NCBI GenBank assembly: GCA_019915135.1
Contig: JAHLMK010000021.1
Coordinates: 434,001-498,000, forward strand
Length of the DNA: 64,000 nt
Direction of reading: 5' to 3'
From: Strobilurus pachycystidiatus
Lineage: Eukaryota > Basidiomycota > Agaricomycetes > Agaricales > Physalacriaceae
The position numbers were made by a program, and so were the translations under genes. Each line of letters opens with the position of its first letter. The stretch's first letter is position 1. The notes under the pieces were generated by a model. That model was not told where the DNA came from. It searched no databases and worked only from the letters and a program-made list of their open reading frames with translations. Below, piece after piece: positions 1 to 12,179 of the stretch.

Positions 1-1285
1 TTGTCCGCGTCCATGGCATCTTCCACCTTCGCTTTGTTAATGGGGTCCTTGGCCTTGACACTGATCCCGCGCGGTTCATCTTCTGAGAACTGGAAGAGAC
101 GGGGGGAGGTATTGGCGGCGCGAGACCAGAAGCCACCACGGCCGGACTTGAGTGCAGCGAGCTCGTCGGCCATGCTTCTCACGTTGCTGGTGGGGATGGA
201 TGTCGTCGGGGAAGATTCGTGGCCTGAGATTTGGGGAACGGGTTCGGCGACAGGAAGGGGATCCGAAGAAGGTTGAGACCGCGGGTGGGGGGCAGAAGAG
301 AACGTCCCTTTCGCGGAGTTCTTTTCACGGTCCTTCATGCTAGAAGCACAAAATCGACATGAATGGAATGTCCACAAAAAGAATGTAACACCAAACTGAC
401 ATTTCCGCGGCCTCGATAATCCCTTCTCGCACTTGGGTGTACTGGGTATCGGCAAAGACGACATCGGCACCAGGTTTGGTAGCTCTGGACCTAAGAGACT
501 ATGAGACTACTTCGGATGATGCCAGAGATGGTGAACAAACATGATATTCATGGCCTCCAACCTATCGCGTAAGAGGAGCATTTCAGCGCCGGGCATGAAC
601 TCGACTTCACCATCCGATGGCCAGTAGTCGACGGTTCGAGAGCTCGCTTTCGAAGGTGTTTGGTTGTCAAACACCATTGGTGCGACAGGCATCGAGGGAA
701 CGGAGGCGGAGGCTGGAGACAAATGCGCGGCGAGGGGACACTTGCGGCGCGGTAGAGCCTTGATAGGTCCTCGCTGGTCGGTGTCGGTGGCCGCAGACTG
801 GGCAAAGAAGCCGTTGGCCTTCAACTTTCCCTTCATGCTAGGAACATTGTCAGTCAGATGCAGAAATGAAGAACTTGGTACAAACATTTGCGAGGCTCTT
901 TGGGCCTCTTCGATGAGCTCCTGCTCACAGTCAGGAGCAAAGGTGGCGTCGTCGCCCATTGCGAGGGAGAGTAAATCCGCCTCGAACTGGGCGACATCCT
1001 CAGGAGATCCGAAATGGTCTATGGGGATGTCTGGGGACAATGTTGAAGGAGGTGCGACGGAAAATGTCGTCTCCATACTAGCCTGGGTGGGCACCTTCCG
1101 AGATGGCTTCATCTTTCGGCCCAGGGACGCGAACTTCGAGCGCATCGTGGACGGGGACTTCACTGGCTTGGTGGCCGAGGACGAGTTCAGAAAGCTGTGG
1201 ACAGGTCACAACGATGAAGATGGAAGTAGACATCGAGTGGCGCCTACCTGAACGGTTTGCTCTCAAGCTTAAATGCGCTGAACAT
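1..1285 (-). CDS. Hypothetical protein, 3' end beyond window
   Basis: I do not recognise this protein. The model starts at the ATG at 1285 (MFSAFKLESKPF) and has exons at about 1285-1248, 1194-886, 837-541, 490-401 and 339 to beyond base 1. The introns are 48-61 nt with clean GT...AG ends, and every junction keeps the reading frame open. The visible part is Ser/Pro/Lys-rich near the N-terminus, then has acidic stretches and the segment GADVVFADTQYTQVREG. No membrane span or catalytic motif is visible. Two exons start with similar sequences (IMKGKLK and IMKDREK), which may mean an internal exon duplication. Intracellular location is inferred only from the absence of a signal peptide. The gene continues past the left edge, so length and C-terminal domains are unknown. 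Confidence 0.6.
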
Positions 1286-2374
1286 GATGTTTCCTAGATG
1301 CAACAAAGGGATGTCAACAATGGCACTAGGGAGATATAGAGACGAACGAACGATTGACGCCACGAATTCAACAGCAGTAATCTGGGACGAGATTCGGAAG
1401 AATATCCTTGTATAAGGATGAAGAAGATGGGTGGATGGGTAGAAGAAGTCGAGAGTATCGTTCTGGGCAGGAATTTGGGAGAATCTGCGAGGAGATGCTT
1501 TCGACTTGATGGTCAAGATGAGAGTGTAAACTGTGGCTGATATGTACAATAGCCGACCTAATCTAGGCACGTGGGTGTAGATTGATCGACCAGCGTCACC
1601 AGGTGATAGAGGAAGACATGACTCGGTGTAGTGGGTCCAATCTCGACGTGGTGGCCAAGGTTTTTACTTAAGAGTTTGATGTTCCTGGACTTCGGATAAT
1701 GAAGCTGAAGCATGGTGTAGTCGACCTCGAGGAACGAGACACTCTTGGGTCTCGGAAATCGCCCACTCTGACGAGAAGGTTAGGCTGCGTCACCTTTCCT
1801 TTGTCTGCAGTTTTGGGACGTCTTGTTCTTGTGGCCCTGCATATAACCGCGAGGGACACTGCGAGTCTTGCCGATGCGCTAATCGAAGTCATGTTTCCTG
1901 TTGTCAGCGGGAATGGGTGAGGCGAGTGATTGAGAGCAAAGCCTGCAAGCGGACTCGATGGAGGCTGGAGGAGTGGCGCAAGTTCGAAATAGACATGATC
2001 GAACAGACCGGCGTAGTCGGACCGAACGAAGTAGTGCAAAAAAGCCTAAGTGAACAATTGTAGCGTAGCGAAAGGGTGAAGGCAGTAAATCAGATGCCAG
2101 TACAATTAAAACACCTGTTGTAATCGTCAGAACGACTAATTGACACTGTTATACAGTGTATGCATCTGTAGGCGATACATACAGTAAGTAGGATGTAGGA
2201 GATACGATGTCACGACGGGAACGTCGTATCAAGAGTTCAAAGAGCGCTGCGTCGTAAGTATGCGTATATCGTCCGTCCGTGCGTATGAAATGGAAGATGA
2301 TCTAAACTAAGGAAAGAAAACAGTATCGAAAGCAATAAGTAGAGTAAATGCAAGTTGACGAGCAGAAGCTGGGT
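1286..2374. other. Intergenic, no gene recognised
   Basis: This lies between the 5' end of the minus-strand gene at 1-1285 and the 3' end of the minus-strand membrane-protein gene. The short open frames here (for example 1668-2039 minus) have no recognisable domain and no splice-compatible neighbours. It probably holds the promoter and 5' UTR of the left gene and the 3' UTR of the right one. Confidence 0.5.
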
Positions 2375-3752
2375 TTACTTCCGAATATTGGTATATGCAG
2401 GCGGCAACTCCACGGTCTCTGGTTCTTCCTCTTCGTTCGGCGCTTGGTTTTCGCTGGGGCCCGCATCATCGTGCTGAATGACATTGACCGGGCGTAGGCT
2501 ACGCATCGGTCCTTTTCGTCCAGCCATTGAAGAACTAGCATCTGGGGTGCCGCTCCTGTCCGACAAGGGTTGGCGATCGGTGCTGGCACGGCCAGAGTCG
2601 GATGCGACAGTGGGATCTGGCACAATGAAGGGCTCTGGCTCGTAATACTGCGGCAGCTCGGCGGTCCTGGGCCCTTCGTCGCCCTCATCCTCATGGAGGA
2701 GATCGACGGGCTTTTCGCCTTGTTTCCTTCGCAAGCGCGAACGGCGGCGCATGAACAAGAGAAGAAGGAGTACAGCGACCAGGAAGACAACGCCGCCCAC
2801 AACGCCGCCGACGATAGCGCCGATGTTGGGACCACCTCCGCCGCTACCATTCGAGCCGCTGGTATTACTGCTGTTGCCGCCGCCTGTCCCTGCACCGCTT
2901 GTGCTCGTCGCATAAGACCCTCCAGCGGGCGTTCCTGGCGTGGAACTAGGGCTGTCGTCGCTCAAACACGAATTGTCGTTTGATGTTCCGCTACCGACAG
3001 TGTAGAGCGAGCTTCCTGCGGTGCCATTCCCTCTGTCATCGCCGCCTACTAGTAACAGGGTGGTACCGCCACGGAGATTCGGTGTCCAGTTAAATCCAGT
3101 CCCTTCGCTGCTTACATTGGTAAGCCTGCCTTGGGGTATTGTGAAAGATTCGCCGCCTGGTATGACGCCTAGAAAAGTGGGGGTCCTAAGATGAGTTAGT
3201 AATGCCGCACAGTTAGGTATATGTCTACATACCCTTCGACCGTAGAGCTGTCCCAGAATATCCGCGTTGATTGACATTGAACGATTTGATTGGAGGGGTC
3301 TATTGAGTAGTAGAAGTCCGGGGAAACATTTGTAGAGGCGTCGTAGCATGAAGTGTCGTCAGAGGTGCGCACAATAGCGGCGACGCTGGTTCCGCCGCTG
3401 CCAAAGCCAGTGGCGTCGCTGACCTATGGTTGTTTATCAGCTTATGCCTCTCCGGAAAGAATGATATACGCACCACGGCAACAAACTGCGAATTTTCGGG
3501 AAATTTGAGCGGAAAGGTGACCTCCGTAGCTGAGGCCGATGGAAACTCCTTGTCGATAATTCGGCGGACTTCCGTGTTATTTGCGAACGGCGACGAGCCA
3601 AAGGGTACGATAAGGATGCGGTATGGGCCGTGGCCATCGCTGCCAGAGACGGTCACTGTGAGGTTGCCGCACTGCGTCGGGTCGTCAGAAAACGACCATG
3701 TATAGGCAGTGATGAGTTCGAAGAGGAGGAAAGGAATGACAAGCGGCAGCAT
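2375..3752 (-). CDS. Secretory single-pass membrane protein, Ser/Gly-rich ectodomain
   Basis: Three exons (3752-3474, 3423-3233, 3185-2375) encode 426 residues. The N-terminus MLPLVIPFLLFELITAYTW is a signal peptide. It is followed by a beta-rich ectodomain of about 200 residues containing several Asn-X-Ser/Thr sites and paired Cys. A Ser/Gly/Thr-rich stalk follows, then one strong transmembrane helix (GGVVGGVVFLVAVLLLLLF, near residue 280) with a stop-transfer RRRSRLRRK. The cytoplasmic tail of about 130 residues is acidic and proline-rich and carries ELPPAY- and ELPQYY-like motifs. This architecture is common in Agaricomycetes and is sometimes annotated as having an EGF-receptor-like transmembrane-juxtamembrane segment. 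The PPAY-like motif could be read by WW-domain or ubiquitin-ligase partners, but that is inference. Function is unknown. A cell-surface sensor or wall-anchored protein is plausible. Confidence 0.8.
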
Positions 3753-5774
3753 TGGGGCCTATGGAGGGTGCAGTGACGACGTTTAGGCTGCGCTGGTCGT
3801 CGCCGTCGTCGATGAAGAGACGAGGCCGGTGGTGGTGGTGGTATCTGGGAAAGGAAGGTGATGTGTGGAGTTCTCGCCTCGCAGTCACGCGCAGAATCGG
3901 GCTATGTACGCCTTGCGACGGAATTTTCCTCTCACACGTATTTCCGTCCATATCAGGGCTCTTTGTTACTAGGTATTGACAAGAGAATGCTAGTGTACAC
4001 TTCAGACTTCAACGCAGTGGCCCGACAAGTCCAACCCCGCCTCCAAGTACGTACATGTCTATTCTCCACAGACATCAACTGAGATGCGTCATCTACGCGT
4101 CCATCGTTGCAGGGTAAGAGATGCAAGAGAATGAGGAGATAAGTTCAATGTCACATGGATACTGTATGGCAATGATGATCCACACGCTGAGCGAGGTTTT
4201 CAGATGGAAGCGTCTCAAATTTATTCTGGCTACAGTCCTGTTGGTATCATGGAGCCGCAGACAAGACACTGGAATGATGGCCGAATGATCAAAACCTATC
4301 ACTATGGAGGTCTGAGCGATGCAGATACAAGAGACAAGATGATAGTAAGAAGATCCGCAAATACGGCAATTCGAGACTGAGCACTGAGTCCAGAAGTATG
4401 GTGAAGAACGTTACCTGGAAGTACTCGAGGCAGTGACGCGGTCTCATGCCAGGTGCCTGATTGGCTTGATGGTGCCAGAAGTTGATGACGACTAAGTCAC
4501 TAAGCGCTAAGCAGTCCAGAGGGCAATTCGAACGACTTTGACCAGACGAGGAACACGACCCGGAAGAATAGACTAGAGAGCGTGGTCTGAGATTTGTCGC
4601 CCGAAAACTTGGCACCATGACAGCCAAGGATGCGCACCACCTTTGTGTAAAGACCCAGCGGCAGAGTGGGGAACCGTGGACGTGAGTAGGGCGACGTCCA
4701 TTCTCGACAAATCAAAAGAGTGAGAACGTAGCCTCGAGGGGCCTGACGTGGTAAGGATCGAGGTCTTGAGATGGACAGACCAAGGACAGACTGTCAGACA
4801 GTCGTGGTCGTGGTAGCGGATCTAGTTGCCAAATGAGTTTCGGACGACAAATGCGAAATTCGGCCGGACGAGCGAACGATCGCCATTTCAAATTCACCTC
4901 CTTCCTGCCAAGAAGAGAGCAGAGAACGTCCGGTCCCCAGTCTTCCCCATTCCCCAGTGCAAGAGGATGACTCGACAGATGTGCTTGACTTAGTGTAGCG
5001 CACACTCAAGACCCATTGATCTTTCCATCCACGCCAGTGTGGACCGCCAGTGTCCAGAAGGACTCTACGCAAGTATCCGTAAGGCAGCAGGCTAGTTCGT
5101 CTGGATTTCAGGCAAGAGACGAGAAGAGAAGGTTACGTGAACTTCGGAGTGGTAGACATCAGGAAAAATTTGCCGAAACGGTAGGTGCCTGTGATGATGA
5201 CAGGGATCCGCCGGCGCGGCAGCACTTGGCCATCTGATGGCAACCCAAATGCCGATCGCTCCAACCCTTGGATTTGACTGCAGTCTGCAGTTCACTGCCA
5301 GGCTGCTGCCAGGCTCTTGCAGTTCTTGAAGCTCATGCAATGTACCGATAGAGTTACTGCAATTACTACGGGCTACATGCGTGAGGCAGCACCCCTTGTA
5401 CATACAATAGTCAATGTCAATGAATTTGGTTGATGTTGAACTACCTAATTATCGCGGCCTCAGAAAGTAATTTGCTCGGTTTGCATTCGCAGCGGACTTC
5501 GAAGAAATATCGAGAGGGCACAGTGAGGGCACTGGGCAGGGCACAGGGCTTGTCTGCCGACAAAGCCGATTGTGATGATCCGGCGGCCACATGCTCCAAA
5601 TCCAACCAACAATTCTCAATAAGGCAAGTTGATCTCTTGTCCTTTGCCCCCATCCTGCCCCCATCACCTCGCCTACATTATGCTCTCAGACTCCTGGGCC
5701 TGCGGACGACCGACAACGACATTCAGGAGGACATGGTCGACGCTGCAGCAGGAACAAAATATCCCGGACGAACC
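3753..5774. other. Gene-poor stretch, no supported gene
   Basis: Several 60-110-codon open frames occur on both strands, but none shows a domain, a plausible splice series or a hydrophobicity pattern of a real protein. The first few hundred bases must include the promoter of the membrane-protein gene that starts at 3752. Nothing else was recognised. Confidence 0.4.
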
Positions 5775-6060
5775 GAGCATCTTCTGCGGACGAGGACGAG
5801 GAACTTGCGCCTACGATGGACGAGGACGAGCGCCACGATGGACAAGCACCACGATGGACGAGCACCGTTTCTATGGACGAGGACGAGCACCACGATGGAC
5901 GAGCACCGTCTCGATGGACGAGGGCGAGCGCCTGCGAATGACGAGGACGAGCGACCACGATGGACGAGCACGCGCAACGAGGACGAGCGACTGGGACGAG
6001 CGACCAGGACAAACGAACGATGACTGTCGACGAGGACGAGAAGCTGGACGAGGACGAGCT
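5775..6060. repeat. Degenerate GA-rich minisatellite (GACGAGGACGAGC-type)
   Basis: About 285 bp are built from variants of cgatggacgag, gacgaggacgagc and cgagcacca, repeated irregularly. Translated in any frame it gives low-complexity strings such as GRGRAPRW, TMDEHR or DEDER. This keeps two overlapping frames open (5430-6023 and 5629-6357 on the plus strand) without any sign that a protein is made. No unit length is strictly conserved. The core looks like a 12-14-nt word expanded with interruptions. Confidence 0.7.
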
Positions 6061-6680
6061 AGCCTTTACGAGAGCAGGCGATGCACCGACCTACCTGGCG
6101 AGGGCGAATGTCTTGTCGAGGACTGCAAGCAACGTCGACTGCGCTACGTACAGATCAAGACACAAGGAGACGGATGCCTGGCGGTCGTTCCCCGATACCA
6201 TGTATGTCTTCACTTCGGCTTTGCCTACCCTGCTAATTTCTCCTGCTCGATAGCTGCCTATGCGCTGGGCGACGAGTGTGGGTGGCGTATCGTGTATCCG
6301 ATTAGACCATTACTAGTTACTATCAATTCATCCATTTTTTTCCTTACGGCTTTGTGACTTGGATTGGGATTGTATGTGCATTGGAATATAATAATTTGGT
6401 CTTCTTTCATGGCAAGCCTGCGAGAAATTGTACTTGAGTGCAAGGCCCTTGCGATCACCTTGCCATCAAACTGCGATCACCTTGCCGGATTTGAGCGGGC
6501 GCTGCTGTGACTGTAGACCTTGCATCAAAATTTAGTGATTACCGTCTTCTCCCGCTGAACGGCATGGATTAAGAATTTTTCGCGATGGAGATCAAAGTTC
6601 CTGATCCGTTCAGATAGGAACGTCGAGTTGTCCCCAACTTTGACGCAGTCTTCTTTCTCTCTTCTCCGATCAGCCATACC

Positions 6681-8794
6681 ATGGGGCTACAAACTCGCTG
6701 GGCTCTGTCTACGAATGAACGATGGTCGAACAACGATATGGAGCCTGTGCCTGTGGAAAAGCAGACGTGGACTACAAAGAACTATATCGCGTACTGGGTG
6801 ACTGCTTCCACGAACATTGCTGTGTGGCAATTCGGGAGCTCTATGCTTGCCATTGGACTTTCCTGGTGCGTAAGCACTCTGGCAGTACTTGGATTATTCC
6901 GTACCGAGAGTGTCCTCAAGGCGGCAAGCGTTCGCTGCGATAGTACTGGGACATTCCTTGATCTCTATCATCGTGGTTCTCAACGGGGCGGTCGGGGCCA
7001 AACTGCGCATCCCGTTCCCAGGTCGGTGACGTTGCGCTCTATGGCCATCTCTTCCTTGACATCCTCCTCTAGTCCTGATAAGGTCATCCTTCGGCTTCTG
7101 GTTCAGCTACTTCGCGGTTATAACTCGCGTTATCATTGCCATGTTCTGGTTTGGCATATTCGTCAGTCAAGCGACGTGTTTTTCTCGTGAGTATTGAAGT
7201 TCATTGACTCTGATGTAGACATACACCGGCTCCGAATGCGTGTACCAAATGCTCAAGGCTATCTGGCCTTCGGTTGGGAACATCCCTAATCGCTTCCCCT
7301 CAAATGTCGGCATAAGCACATCAGGTAAAGCGCACTTCCCATTGACCTTGACATCCTCAGCTGATCGCCCCAATGGCAGGCATGATGTGCTACTTCCTTT
7401 ACTGGCTTATCCAGCTCCCGTTCATGCTCGTGTCACCACAGAGGATCCGCCACCTTTTTACCGTGAAGGCGGTGATAGTGCCGTGCGCCTGGCTAGCTAT
7501 CCTGATATGGGCCTTGGTGACAGTGCCACCGAGCATCTCCTTAGCGCCGAAACATACCTCTCTCAGTGGGAGCGCCTTGAGTTGGGCATGGCTGCATGCT
7601 TTGAACAGTGCCCTCGGCGGCTATGCTACTCTGGCCGTGAATATCCCGGACTTTACGGTGAGCTACATATGAACGCGAAATTGCCTTTCTCTCACATGTT
7701 GTTTCTCTGCCCGCAGCGCTACGCGAAAACCCCACGAGCGTGAGTGACGCCTCGGAGCTCGGATTTCGGTATTCATATCCTTGCACTATCGTCCAGTCAG
7801 CTGGTACAGATAGCGGTCATACCAGTGGCCTTCACGTTTATGGCTTTCGTCGGTATTGCAGTAACCTCTGCCGGTGAGGTTCTGTATGGTGAGACCCTCT
7901 GGGACCCTCTGCATCTCATCGAGAAATGGGACAACAGAGCCGCAGCCTTCTTCGCTGCATTCAGCTTCTTTCTTGCCACGTTAGCTACCAACATTGCTAC
8001 AAACAGCCTCAGTGCCGCCAACGATCTGGCTGCTCTCTACCCAAAGTACATCGATATTCGGCGCGGCCAGGTCATATGTGCTATACTCGCTGGGTGGGCA
8101 CTCTGTCCTTGGGAGATACTGGCTAGCGCGCCAAAGTTCTTGTCCTTTGTGGCCGGGTACTCCATATTCTTCGCTCCATTTGCCGGAATGTGAGTGGCAC
8201 TAATTTGATCTCATAAATACGCCACACCCATGTCCATCTCCGCAGCATGGTTACAGATGTCCGTCAGCTCCAAATACGATGTTTCTGTGCACTGATTGAT
8301 GTACTAGTACTGGATTGTCCATAGGCGTCGTGTCGACGTCTCGGAAATGTATAGCCCTCACGGTCGTTATCGTTACTGGAATGGGATCGTGAGGAGACTT
8401 CCTGGCTCCTGTTGATAGACTGCTCATCAATCCTTCCTTAGAACTGGCGTGCAGTACTTGCGCTGCTGTGTACAATCACGCCGTGTCTACCTGGGTTGAT
8501 TAACAACATCAACCCCAATATAGAGGTCGGCAACATCTCGCATGTCTTTGACATCGCATGGTTCTATGGGGTGCGTCTTTCCTCGACTTCCGGCATCAGA
8601 TACTGAATGGGCTGTCGATTCTCTTGCAGTTCTTCGTCGCCTCTTCGATCTATTGGGCATGCAGCGTCATATGGCCCGCAAAGGATACCTTCGTCAGCGA
8701 ACAGCTCTCAGCAGACGATGGATTGGTCACGGAGATTCCTTCGAGTCGGGGTTCTTTGGATTCATTGAAAACGTCTGACATCGGACGAGTGTAG
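6681..8794 (+). CDS. NCS1-family nucleobase/cation permease
   Basis: Eleven exons join into an uninterrupted 520-residue protein: about 6681-6865, 6921-7021, 7073-7161, 7219-7324, 7380-7657, 7717-7739, 7797-8189, 8246-8258, 8308-8388, 8442-8570 and 8630-8794. The length and about 12 hydrophobic segments match fungal Fur/Fcy-type NCS1 proton symporters for uracil, purines, allantoin or thiamine. Recognisable blocks include the NYIAYWVTA start of TM1, GAVGAKLRIPFP, RSSFGFWFSYFAV, NIPDFTRYAKTPRAQL, NSLSAANDLAALYP and IMVTDYWIV, with a C-terminal tail ending in DIGRV. The ATG at 6681 precedes the first conserved block by a short hydrophilic tail. Exon 6 (23 nt) and exon 8 (13 nt) are very small, so automated annotation may call the gene broken. 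Substrate cannot be assigned; plasma-membrane location is inferred from the family. Confidence 0.88.
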
Positions 8795-9033
8795 TGAAGG
8801 CCGTAACAGCTACAGTTATAGACCCTCAGACGCCGAACAGGAACTATGCTTCAAGCACATGTGCGATCCTTACGTTGTCTTCTGGTACGAATTGGCGTAG
8901 GATACTCTCTACCGAATACCATTCCCCTCGGTCGGAGTCCTCGACTTCAGATCGGATGCATAGAAATCCTCCAAATGGTCCCTCGAAAGGCTAACGTTTA
9001 ATCCGTGATTTTTTACCTACGTGGATGACTAAA

Positions 9034-10646
9034 TCATCGACGTCGACCGCCACTGGGCGGACGCGGACGTCTGGACTTTTGATAAGAGTCCTGCCCCATG
9101 ACCCGCTTCGCCCTTTCGCGAGCCTTCCCCTCTTGAATACTCTTTTCCTTTTGAGCGTCACTGATCATGTCACCCTCCTTCTCCTCCCTCTCCACCTGGG
9201 CCTCAAACTCTCGATGGCAGCGGTCCATGAGGGCTCCCAGTTCCACGTCCTCATCCCCATTCGCGCCCCACTGGAAATCGAATCCCCATCCTCTGGAGGT
9301 CGCCGCGTCCTCACTCTCAGCTAGACCGCCCTTCTTGCGCCACCAGTCGATGAAGAATGTCGCGGCGCGTTGGTGATCATACTGACCGTGCCCCGCAAGC
9401 ATACCCATTCGCTTCGCTAAGAGAGACAGAAACTCATACACGTCCGCTGTAGGTGTGGATCCAGACGGAAGGATCGATAGATAACTCGGCGCTGATCAGT
9501 CCGTCAGCCTAATGCTATCTCGTCACAACGAACGGAGACGATAGCTCACCAATGGGATTCAAGGCGTTGAGTTTGTAGAGCAGGTATTCTGCCAGAGTTT
9601 CGGATTGATATAGGCCTTCTTTGATGCCCGCTGAGAGGATTTTAATGCGGCCTAACGCAAAGGAGCCTTTACGTACCAATTAATGCAAGTTTGGCCCCCC
9701 TTTCCGCACCAGCTGGTCCGTGGCCTAGGAATGGCAACATCATCCCAGGTGTATCAAATGCATACGCAGGCGGGCTTTCCATGATCTTAACACGCGTTGA
9801 TAGAGCCTGTGTTAGTCCCGGCTGAGGACCAGTGCGGACAGCTTTGGGTGTAGCTATGAAGTTCTCAATAAGCAGAGAAGGAGAAGAGTAAAGAGAACAA
9901 TACATACGCCCTTTAATTCCCTGGTTCCGTATGGCGTTAAGCAGCGAGGATTTGCCCACGTTGGGCATGCCAACAATAAGTACATTGATGCACTCAAGGT
10001 GCGGATATGGTTTCCCGAGCTCTATTTTCACTGTTCGACAGCGTCCGGATAGAGAGGCAAAAAAGCGACTGACCTGCCAGGATCTGGTAAATCTTTCGAG
10101 TGTCCGCCACCTCGCGTAGACAGGTGAACATGAACCTCTGCTCCGGGTATTTCTCTTTCATAACGCTCAAGAATGGCTGCAAAAGGGAACCCGATAGTAA
10201 CGACACCGGTCACAATTGGGCAAAAGTGGAGGGTGTACGTTCTTACAGAGATACCCCACTCGGGAATACGGTCCGCCTTGTTTAGCAGAATCAAGTGCTG
10301 GCATATAACATGACTGTGGTTCAGCGCCTGCTTTTCGCGCCACAGCCGTAATTCATCTAGAGTAGAGTCAGATGAGTTCCTGGAGTAATACAGTAATAAC
10401 GAGATCGAAAAGCTTACCTTGAAGGTTACGATTTATACTGGTTAGGGGGAGTCTAGAGTCCCTGACCTCGATAACGACATGGGTTCGAGTAAGAAGACTC
10501 GGCAACAGCCTTGTGAATTTGTTCATATGGCCAGGGAACCATGCTGGAGGAACGGGAAGTGCAGGTAGAGTAATCCGCGCCATATGCGCAGGAGTCGCGT
10601 TCATCAGTGCGTCCGTACGAGTAGGGAGCCTATTCAAGGACTTCAA
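9034..10646 (-). CDS. MTG1: MTG1/YlqF-type circularly permuted GTPase, mitochondrial ribosome assembly
   Basis: The G motifs occur in permuted order. G4 (LLNKAD, around 10285) comes before G1 (GMPNVGKSSLLN, around 9960-9990) and G3 (DTPG, around 9760), which defines the YlqF/MTG1 class. The upstream block PPAWFPGHMNKFTR and the segment THVVIEVRDSRLPLTSIN match the family's N-terminal signature. After G3 come a helical region and a charged C-terminal tail rich in Lys/Arg/Glu. About seven exons with short introns are needed, and all junctions I followed keep frame. The start could be the ATG at 10646 or a downstream one (MNATPAHMARITL), because the N-terminus serves as a mitochondrial targeting peptide. 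In yeast and human, Mtg1 associates with the mitochondrial large ribosomal subunit. Its role here is inferred from the family. Confidence 0.88.
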
Positions 10647-11462
10647 GATCTTGACATGGAGATAACAGAGCGACTAGCAATCCAAGATAGAGAGAGGCGA
10701 TTTGAGCGTGTTACCTGTAATGACCGACGTGAACTAACCCGGTTTTTCTCTTGACCTTAGATACCCCGGGCCCGATGCGACGTCGCCAAATATGGTAACA
10801 CCGCCTCGCGCCCAGGAACACGACCTGCAACAGCGATAATAATCTTTGAACTTTACTTTCTGGGACAAAGGCCAGTGCTTATCATCAACATCGCAATGTG
10901 CTTGAGGCGCTGTCAGCTCCCATCGATCACTTGTTGCGTTACCAGTGGGCGGGGTTTTCGCTGACCCTGCCCTGTGAATTGATGAAACAATGAACAGAGA
11001 ACACAGTGGAGCGAAAAGCTATATATTCTAGCTGGAAAAGATGTATGATAACAACTACCGTACAAACTACATACCATTTCGAAAAGAAAGGGCCCTAATG
11101 AAAAACAGAGAAGAGGATACTTGGCGATACAATGTGTTTATAGCGAGTTTTTAGGGAGAAACAAGATTGGTAGGATAATGAGCGAGGACAGCGACGAACA
11201 ACAGTAAGAATCCATATAACGGGTAGATGTGGCAGAGGAGATTGAGCAGACTTGAATGGACCACCATAGAGCATGAAAGAAAATGAGAAAGGCATGTGTG
11301 GCCGACCCGGAAGCGGAGAGAACGCGGGCACCCTCGACGAGGGCGTCCGAATTAAGCTGGGGATTGGTTTTTTGGGCCGTTGAACTCATAGACATTGGAG
11401 CGAGCTGAAGACGAGAAATTAGGCACATTGAACGGTTCAATTTAATGTGACGGCTCACTTGG
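10647..11462. other. Intergenic between two minus-strand genes
   Basis: This holds the presumed promoter of the MTG1-like gene and the 3' UTR of the gene at 11463-12179. No additional gene, RNA or repeat was recognised. Confidence 0.5.
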
Positions 11463-12179
11463 TCAAGGCGCCACTTCATCCTCCCAGGTGGCTCCACCAG
11501 ACTCGCCGTGGAAAATCTTGCCACTGCGAAGCGTGCGCTCACTGAGGACAACTGCCTGGTCAAGGTTGATAAGCCTCTCCGACGGCGCCAGCTCCTCTGG
11601 ATCGACCTCGACCCAGCCCTTCCAGCCTTTCCTCTTCGTCTTTGGTACCTTGCGCGGTGGTGGAGCAAGGCGATTGGAGAGAGCAAAGGGAAGATCTTCG
11701 TCGTCTCTCGGAGTGCGTGGACGCTTGGACGAGGTGCGAGAAACGGAGGATGAATCAGAGGGACCGGGCGTTGATTCCGGGGAGATGGATGGTGTGCGGG
11801 AGACAGCGCGTCCAGAGCGGACCACGTTGATGCTGGGGCGCATGGTGTAGGACGAGGACGCCACGGGCTGTGGGGCAACGAGCGGCGTTGATCGTGCGAC
11901 GGGCGTCGCGCTTTTTGAGAATGAGGTAAGTGCAGGGCGTTCGTCGGGGGCGCGGTCTTTGCCCTTGCGCTTCCCGCTGTCCCTCCGCTCTCTCCAGAAG
12001 CTGTTCTTGGCGGGCAGTTTGCTCGTCGACGCCGCAACCATCTCCTCGTCCTCGTCATAGTTGTCCGCCCCAACATTGAGTACGCTCGTCAACACGTCCC
12101 GCGGCGGCCGGCGATCAAATGCGCCAGCCATGACCATCGTCGCAGTCCGTCGGCACTGTTTGGCGGGATTGGGCGGCAT
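11463..12179 (-). CDS. Hypothetical low-complexity basic protein
   Basis: A single open frame encodes about 238 residues if it starts at the ATG at 12179 (MPPNPAKQCRRTATMVM). An upstream in-frame ATG at 12266 would add 29 residues that look like 5' UTR. The protein is rich in Ser, Pro, Arg and Lys, with an acidic patch (DNYDEDEE), possible nuclear-localisation clusters (SGKRKGKDR, KVPKTKRKGWKGW) and a more ordered C-terminus (LINLDQAVVLSERTLRSGK). Codon use and the absence of stops over about 800 nt support a real gene. I see no recognised domain. A nuclear location is inferred from the basic clusters only. Confidence 0.6.
   Translation of the reverse strand: MPPNPAKQCRRTATMVMAGAFDRRPPRDVLTSVLNVGADNYDEDEEMVAASTSKLPAKNSFWRERRDSGKRKGKDRAPDERPALTSFSKSATPVARSTPLVAPQPVASSSYTMRPSINVVRSGRAVSRTPSISPESTPGPSDSSSVSRTSSKRPRTPRDDEDLPFALSNRLAPPPRKVPKTKRKGWKGWVEVDPEELAPSERLINLDQAVVLSERTLRSGKIFHGESGGATWEDEVAP

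Noticed and set aside
5430..6357. Overlapping 197- and 242-codon plus-strand ORFs
   Set aside because: They translate a minisatellite in different frames and have no domains.
6681..8794. Permease as a frameshifted pseudogene
   Set aside because: Frames appear broken in the raw sequence, but eleven exons with proper GT-AG introns restore a full 520-residue protein. The total coding length is a multiple of three.
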